NCBI GenBank assembly: GCA_015039315.1 | Contig: WIDE01000101.1 | Location: 1 to 64,000 of the forward strand | DNA from: Clavulina sp. PMI_390 | Taxonomy: Eukaryota > Basidiomycota > Agaricomycetes > Cantharellales > Hydnaceae | DNA: 64,000 nucleotides | Direction: 5' to 3' | Shown: positions 59,813 to 64,000 of the stretch, in pieces | Layout of the letters: every line of letters begins with the position of its first letter | How positions within the stretch are numbered: position 1 is the first letter of the stretch | Made by a program: the position numbers and the translations under genes | Notes under the pieces: model-generated | What the model was told of the DNA's origin: nothing | Database searches by the model: none | The model's input: only the letters and a program-made list of their open reading frames with translations

Positions 59813-62800
59813 GATGGGCTAGCTGTTAGAACTAGGGGTTGGACTGTGGAGCGGTGGACTAAGAAAGCAAAGAAGGAGTGTCTGCGATCCCCTTGAGCAA
59901 GAGACTCAGAGGAGAGGAGGAGGGGGGGCAGGGACTGGCGGCGAGAAGGCCACACTCCATCGTCTGTGGCTTTATTTGGGCTCGTGCCAATGAGCTGCCA
60001 ATACTATCATCGGCATGCCAGTGGTGAGAATCTGCCGAATTGCGCCTATTGCTGGCCCCGCCAAATGGACCGTGGAAACTTTATTCGAAATAAATAAAAT
60101 CCCAAGGCTTCTTCTTGCTCTGGCAAATCTGCGAGGGACAGGCCCTTTTTAGAGTTGCATAGCGACGACTGTGTTTCGACAACAGAAAATCAAAAAGATG
60201 GGTGTTTGGTCACCACCTCAGCCAACCCCAGTCTTCTTCAGGACCCTACATCAGGGACGACTTTCTGGCCAAGTTTGGACGCCAACTCTTGCTCACGGAT
60301 GTACGTGATGTATTAGATGATCTCGGATATCACTGGTCTCCATCTCCAAGGGTTAGAGTGTTAGACTCGCCCTGTCCTTCGATTCCTCAGGCGTTCATCG
60401 TCTGAACCACCTCCGACGCCACACTTGATCACGTTGCGCAACTCGCCCTCGAGAGAATAGAAAACGTGCACACAGCCGGCACACGCAAAAGAACCGAGCG
60501 TACAGTACTGCTACGTACAGGCAGGGCCGACAGGCACTTGGCACGCGGCTAATACTATAGGCTAGAGATGAACCGCAACGAAAGAAGACCTGGACCGATG
60601 GAATATTCTGTCTAAAAATTAATCTCTGGATGAAGCGCTCGACACGGACTGGATCTTTGGGGGGAAATAAAAACAGAGGAGCTCCACTTATTTCCACCGC
60701 ACCGCTTGTTTGGACCCTGTTTGTGTTGGCCCTATAACGGCACCCACAAGCTGCGCATTCGAAAAGGCGCTCAGCACACGATTCCCCATCACCTTCTGGC
60801 TTTGATCACCAGTGTGCATGCTCTGCATTCCGATATGAGCCCTATTACACTCGTCAAGACCGCACGATCCTCGCCGCCACTCTACACATTTTCCTTATGA
60901 AGGATCTGATTGCCTAATCGAATCAAGAATATTGCTTCGACATCTAGTGAAATACTGAGCGCACACACGTTATGACGATCCAACAATTATCACAAATTCA
61001 ACCAGATATTCGGACTTCCCCAGCGACACCCACGACTGAATCGCTCCACTGGCGGCGCCATACAAAGTGACAGTGACTGCTCCCGACACAAGGTATCTTT
61101 CCACGGTGTTGCCGTCACGATGTTGCCGATTGCAATGAAACCAACCCATCATCCATGATCGTAGCAATATTATTCCTACATCTTCGTCTTCTGCCGTTCC
61201 CGACAAGCGAGTCGCATTCTTGACATCCTTCTTTCCCGCCGAGAGTCGTTGATGAGTCACAAACATCCATCCTTCAATCATCCTCACCAACTCCAGAGCT
61301 ACACAGCGTTCCCATCGTTACTTTGCGCTCGAAAATTGCTTGTCGATTTGGGGAGAAGGGTGGTTGATAATTTGTTCGGCCCGAAATATCCCTGGCCTCT
61401 GTAGTCACCTTGTTGACAGCTATCGATCGACAGAAGTAACAAATTGATTTACGTCTGACCAAGACCCCGTGAAATTCCGATCTGCAAGCGTACCACACGT
61501 GGAGAATCTGCGTGTCGAGCGCCAGTGGGGAGTAAGGAGCTGCAGGGGCGCACCCCAGATCTTACTCGTTTCGTTGACAGAGACATCTCAAGAAGCCTCT
61601 CACTCCAAGGAACGATCAGAATGGATACAAGTGCTAGCTTCAATAATCCAGTTAAACGAAAAACTCCGAACCGGTCTTTCGTCCTCCGGTGGGGCGGGGT
61701 CTATAGCAGTAGGGTCTAGTCGGTAGGCTGATCTCACCTCCCCCGCTCTATCGGGCTCATACGAGCGCCGAAGTTGTTTGAGCGGCGCTGTAAGCTTCAT
61801 TTTTATGGAAGAAGACTCGGAATTGGACCCTCAACGGTCGATCAGGTTTTCCAAGATTTCTATTTTGTCGACTGCAGCAACGAGATGGGCTGGTCGGTAC
61901 GAGATCGGTTTTTCGTTCGTCTCACACGATCACTGGGATATCTTCTCGCTAGCCACGCGATGTGGTACGATCGATGATCGATGTGCCAACGAACATGGTT
62001 TAGGTGGAGCGCTTTCCATTCCGGATCGACGTCTCAGGTGGAGCCCATGAGCCAGTCCAGGGACGACCCCTAGTTGGCCCTCAATTTCTTTGGCGGAGTT
62101 TCCATGGCCTAACGGTTGCGCTGCCCAGTATTGTGGATATTCGAGAGATCGGCTGAGCGTCGGAGCACGTTGGGACGGAGCGCTCGTCGCATGTGAGTTG
62201 TGTCACGGCTACGGAGTCTTCGAACCCGGCCATCGACCCTGCGAGTAACCTTTGAATCACCTAGGCAAGGCACGTGGGGTGACATCCTTTGCCCTATTAC
62301 AAAAGACATTGCAACAAACTTCCCCAGCAGAGAGAAGGAGAGCTATCGTGGTCGAATGGCCTTGGCGAAATTGTTGGCGCTGGCCATGAACCTCAGATAT
62401 TGATGCTGGACCCCCGATCCACGCGTGCGAGTTACGAACGGTAACCTTTCTCTTCATGCGACTGTCGTCTGAAGAATCCTCAAACGTTTCAGACCAATCC
62501 GACGGATCCGAGTCATAATGAGAGTGACAGCGTTGGATACCACGCCGTCTGAACCGAAACATCATGATCACATATCACAGAGACGATCATTAAGAAGCCT
62601 GTGCTTCGTTCTTACATGGCTACGTAGGGAATCGAGGATCGGTACACATAGCATCGTCCGCGTTGCAAGATAGTGAAACTATAGAGGATGTCTAACGTCC
62701 AGCCGCCTTTCTGAGGCGTTTCAAGACCCTTTGACACAGGGTGGAGTCCCAATACTGCTTGCCAAGAATATGGATGTAGCCAACGCCGCCAAGTTGGAGC

Positions 62801-63257
62801 CACGAGTATGATCGGATGCTGCCAAGGTCATAGCGCCACATTGACAGCCCTTTTACGCGCCTTCGCGAACTGTCGGAACTTGAAGCGATCCGCCGAAGAC
62901 CATAGCAGGTTTCCACAGAACGTCTCAGTGGTCTCACATATGGGCAAGTCAATATTGAGGTGCTCCCTTCTGGGAAATAGCTGGGGGAGTTTTCAGCCTG
63001 CTAGACGGCAGTGAGGATCGTTTTCCTTGTATACATCAACCTGGGGGCTATTAGATGTAGATGTGATGACGTTCTCCTCGCACTGAACACACAGACTTTC
63101 TCTCTGGAACTCAGTGCACGTGACACAACAATCTCGAACAACGCGTTCAACTTGAGTCTGGCGAAGCCCTGAGTCGCAAGATCGGTCTGAGGATAGTCTG
63201 CTGGTACAAGTGGATTCAACCCTCTTCCACTAAAACAATCTCTGTATAAACAAACAC
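59813..63257. other. Divergent intergenic region, no gene recognised
   Basis: 3.4 kb between the starts of the DUF6534 (-) and DUF1764 (+) genes. Only short ORFs occur. A Pol III A-box-like TGGCCTAACGG at about 62106 has no convincing tRNA fold around it. Confidence 0.5.
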
Positions 63258-64000
63258 ATGCCTACTGCCACGACATCCGAGATTGACGATATTTTTGGGT
63301 CTTCGTCGGGCTCAAAAAATGCACAAAAAGGTGCGGTGGCCAAAGTTGCCGGCGCCAAAGAAGATGTTTCCACTTCTTCCACCTCATCCAAGCCTAAAAA
63401 GAAAAAGAAGAGCAAATCCAAAGCTTCCGAAGAGGTAACTGACGTCGCTGTCGCGAGCGAAACTCAAGCAAAGGCAGACAACAAGAAAAACAGCAAAGAT
63501 CCATCATCGAAAAAGCCAAAGGCACTCAAAGAAACAACATCTCAATCCACCCCTAAATCTTCCAATAAAACCTCCTCAAATCCATCTGAGTCTACTTCAT
63601 CGTCCAAAAAACGGCCAGCTCCTGAGACCGTGATCGACCCTTCCTTGAGGATCGAAGTTGCTGCTGCTACTCATAACAAGAAAAGAAGGGTAGACGGATC
63701 TCAAGCTCAAGGGGTTGCGGGTGGAAATGTAGGAGTCGCCAACGAGGGTAGGAGATATGTTCACAAGGATGACAGTGATGACGAGAGGTTTCGTGATTCG
63801 AGAGGCACAGGCCCAAGTAAGTTATTCACCTCCTTTCCCGCTAGATTCCATGTCATTGTAATGGCGGCGTCTTAATCTTCTCTCTCCGTCTAGGACGAAA
63901 AACGGAGGAAGGGTTCTCGATCTACAAAGAGGACGAGCTTGGTATCACTGATGCTGGTGGCGGTACGTTCGATTCCGTTCTCTCGCTCATAAAGAGCCAG
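63258..64000 (+). CDS. DUF1764 family protein (3' end cut by window)
   Basis: Two exons seen, join(63258..63816,63894..63962), with a donor (GTACGT) at 63963, so the gene continues past the window. The N-terminal half is a Lys/Ser-rich disordered region with runs such as KPKKKKKSKSK, suggesting nuclear or nucleolar location. The C-terminal part RRYVHKDDSDDERFRDSRGTGP-RRKTEEGFSIYKEDELGI is the conserved DUF1764 signature, which in relatives ends a few residues later in a Cys-rich CPFDC motif. Only that last part is missing. The function of the family is unknown; its conservation across eukaryotes suggests a housekeeping role. Confidence 0.85.

Noticed and set aside
62098..62160. Possible tRNA (A-box-like TGGCCTAACGG)
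   Set aside because: No acceptor stem, anticodon arm or proper T-loop could be folded around it.
1..64000. CRISPR arrays, bacterial operons, viral genes or complete transposons
   Set aside because: No regularly spaced repeats, no transposase, integrase or reverse-transcriptase motifs and no viral proteins were seen; gene structure is plainly fungal.

Overview
The window is nuclear DNA of a mushroom-forming (agaricomycete) basidiomycete. Genes carry many short spliceosomal introns (about 45-80 bp, GT-AG plus two GC-AG) with precise phases. The families are typical of Agaricomycetes: DUF6534 membrane protein, DyP-type peroxidase, APH-like kinases, expanded secreted subtilase. A Rhizoctonia/Ceratobasidium-like source is a guess from gene style only. 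Exon models were built by hand from splice signals, frame continuity and comparison of paralogues inside the window; nearly all close in frame.

Layout: 0.6-3.7 kb, two tandem APH-like kinase genes (-). 4.2-4.9 kb, a DUF7770-like gene (-). 7.4-9.1 kb, a ten-exon secreted proteinase K-like subtilase (+). 9.4-11.0 kb, allantoinase (+). 11.4-12.7 kb, a CCDC97-like protein (-). 13.5-15.4 kb, bHLH transcription factor copy 1 (-). 20.9-23.1 kb, a GT71 mannosyltransferase (+) isolated in a gene-poor stretch. 26.9-29.0 kb, bHLH copy 2 (+). 31.5 kb, tRNA-Gly(GCC) (-). 31.9-33.7 kb, an ABHD/EHT1-like hydrolase (-). 35.1-37.0 kb, a LisH-CTLH/CRA protein (-). 37.2-40.8 kb, two tandem alkaline ceramidase genes (-). 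41.9-53.0 kb, a duplicated head-to-head pair: DyP peroxidase (-) and a multidomain GMC oxidoreductase (+), twice. 54.0-56.2 kb, an F-box protein (+). 57.2-59.8 kb, a 15-exon DUF6534 membrane protein (-). 63.3 kb to the edge, a DUF1764 protein (+, cut).

The most interesting points are: (i) a 27-bp element present twice upstream of bHLH copy 1 and once upstream of bHLH copy 2, in the same orientation relative to transcription; (ii) the duplicated peroxidase/oxidase pair, in which a flavin oxidase with a beta-trefoil-like N-terminal domain could make the H2O2 that the adjacent peroxidase consumes, with no signal peptide on either; (iii) a 5-nt microexon and two GC-AG introns. Four paralogue families occur as local copies in 64 kb, so the locus is shaped by duplication. 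A 455-base run of N interrupts the second oxidoreductase gene and breaks its frame artificially.
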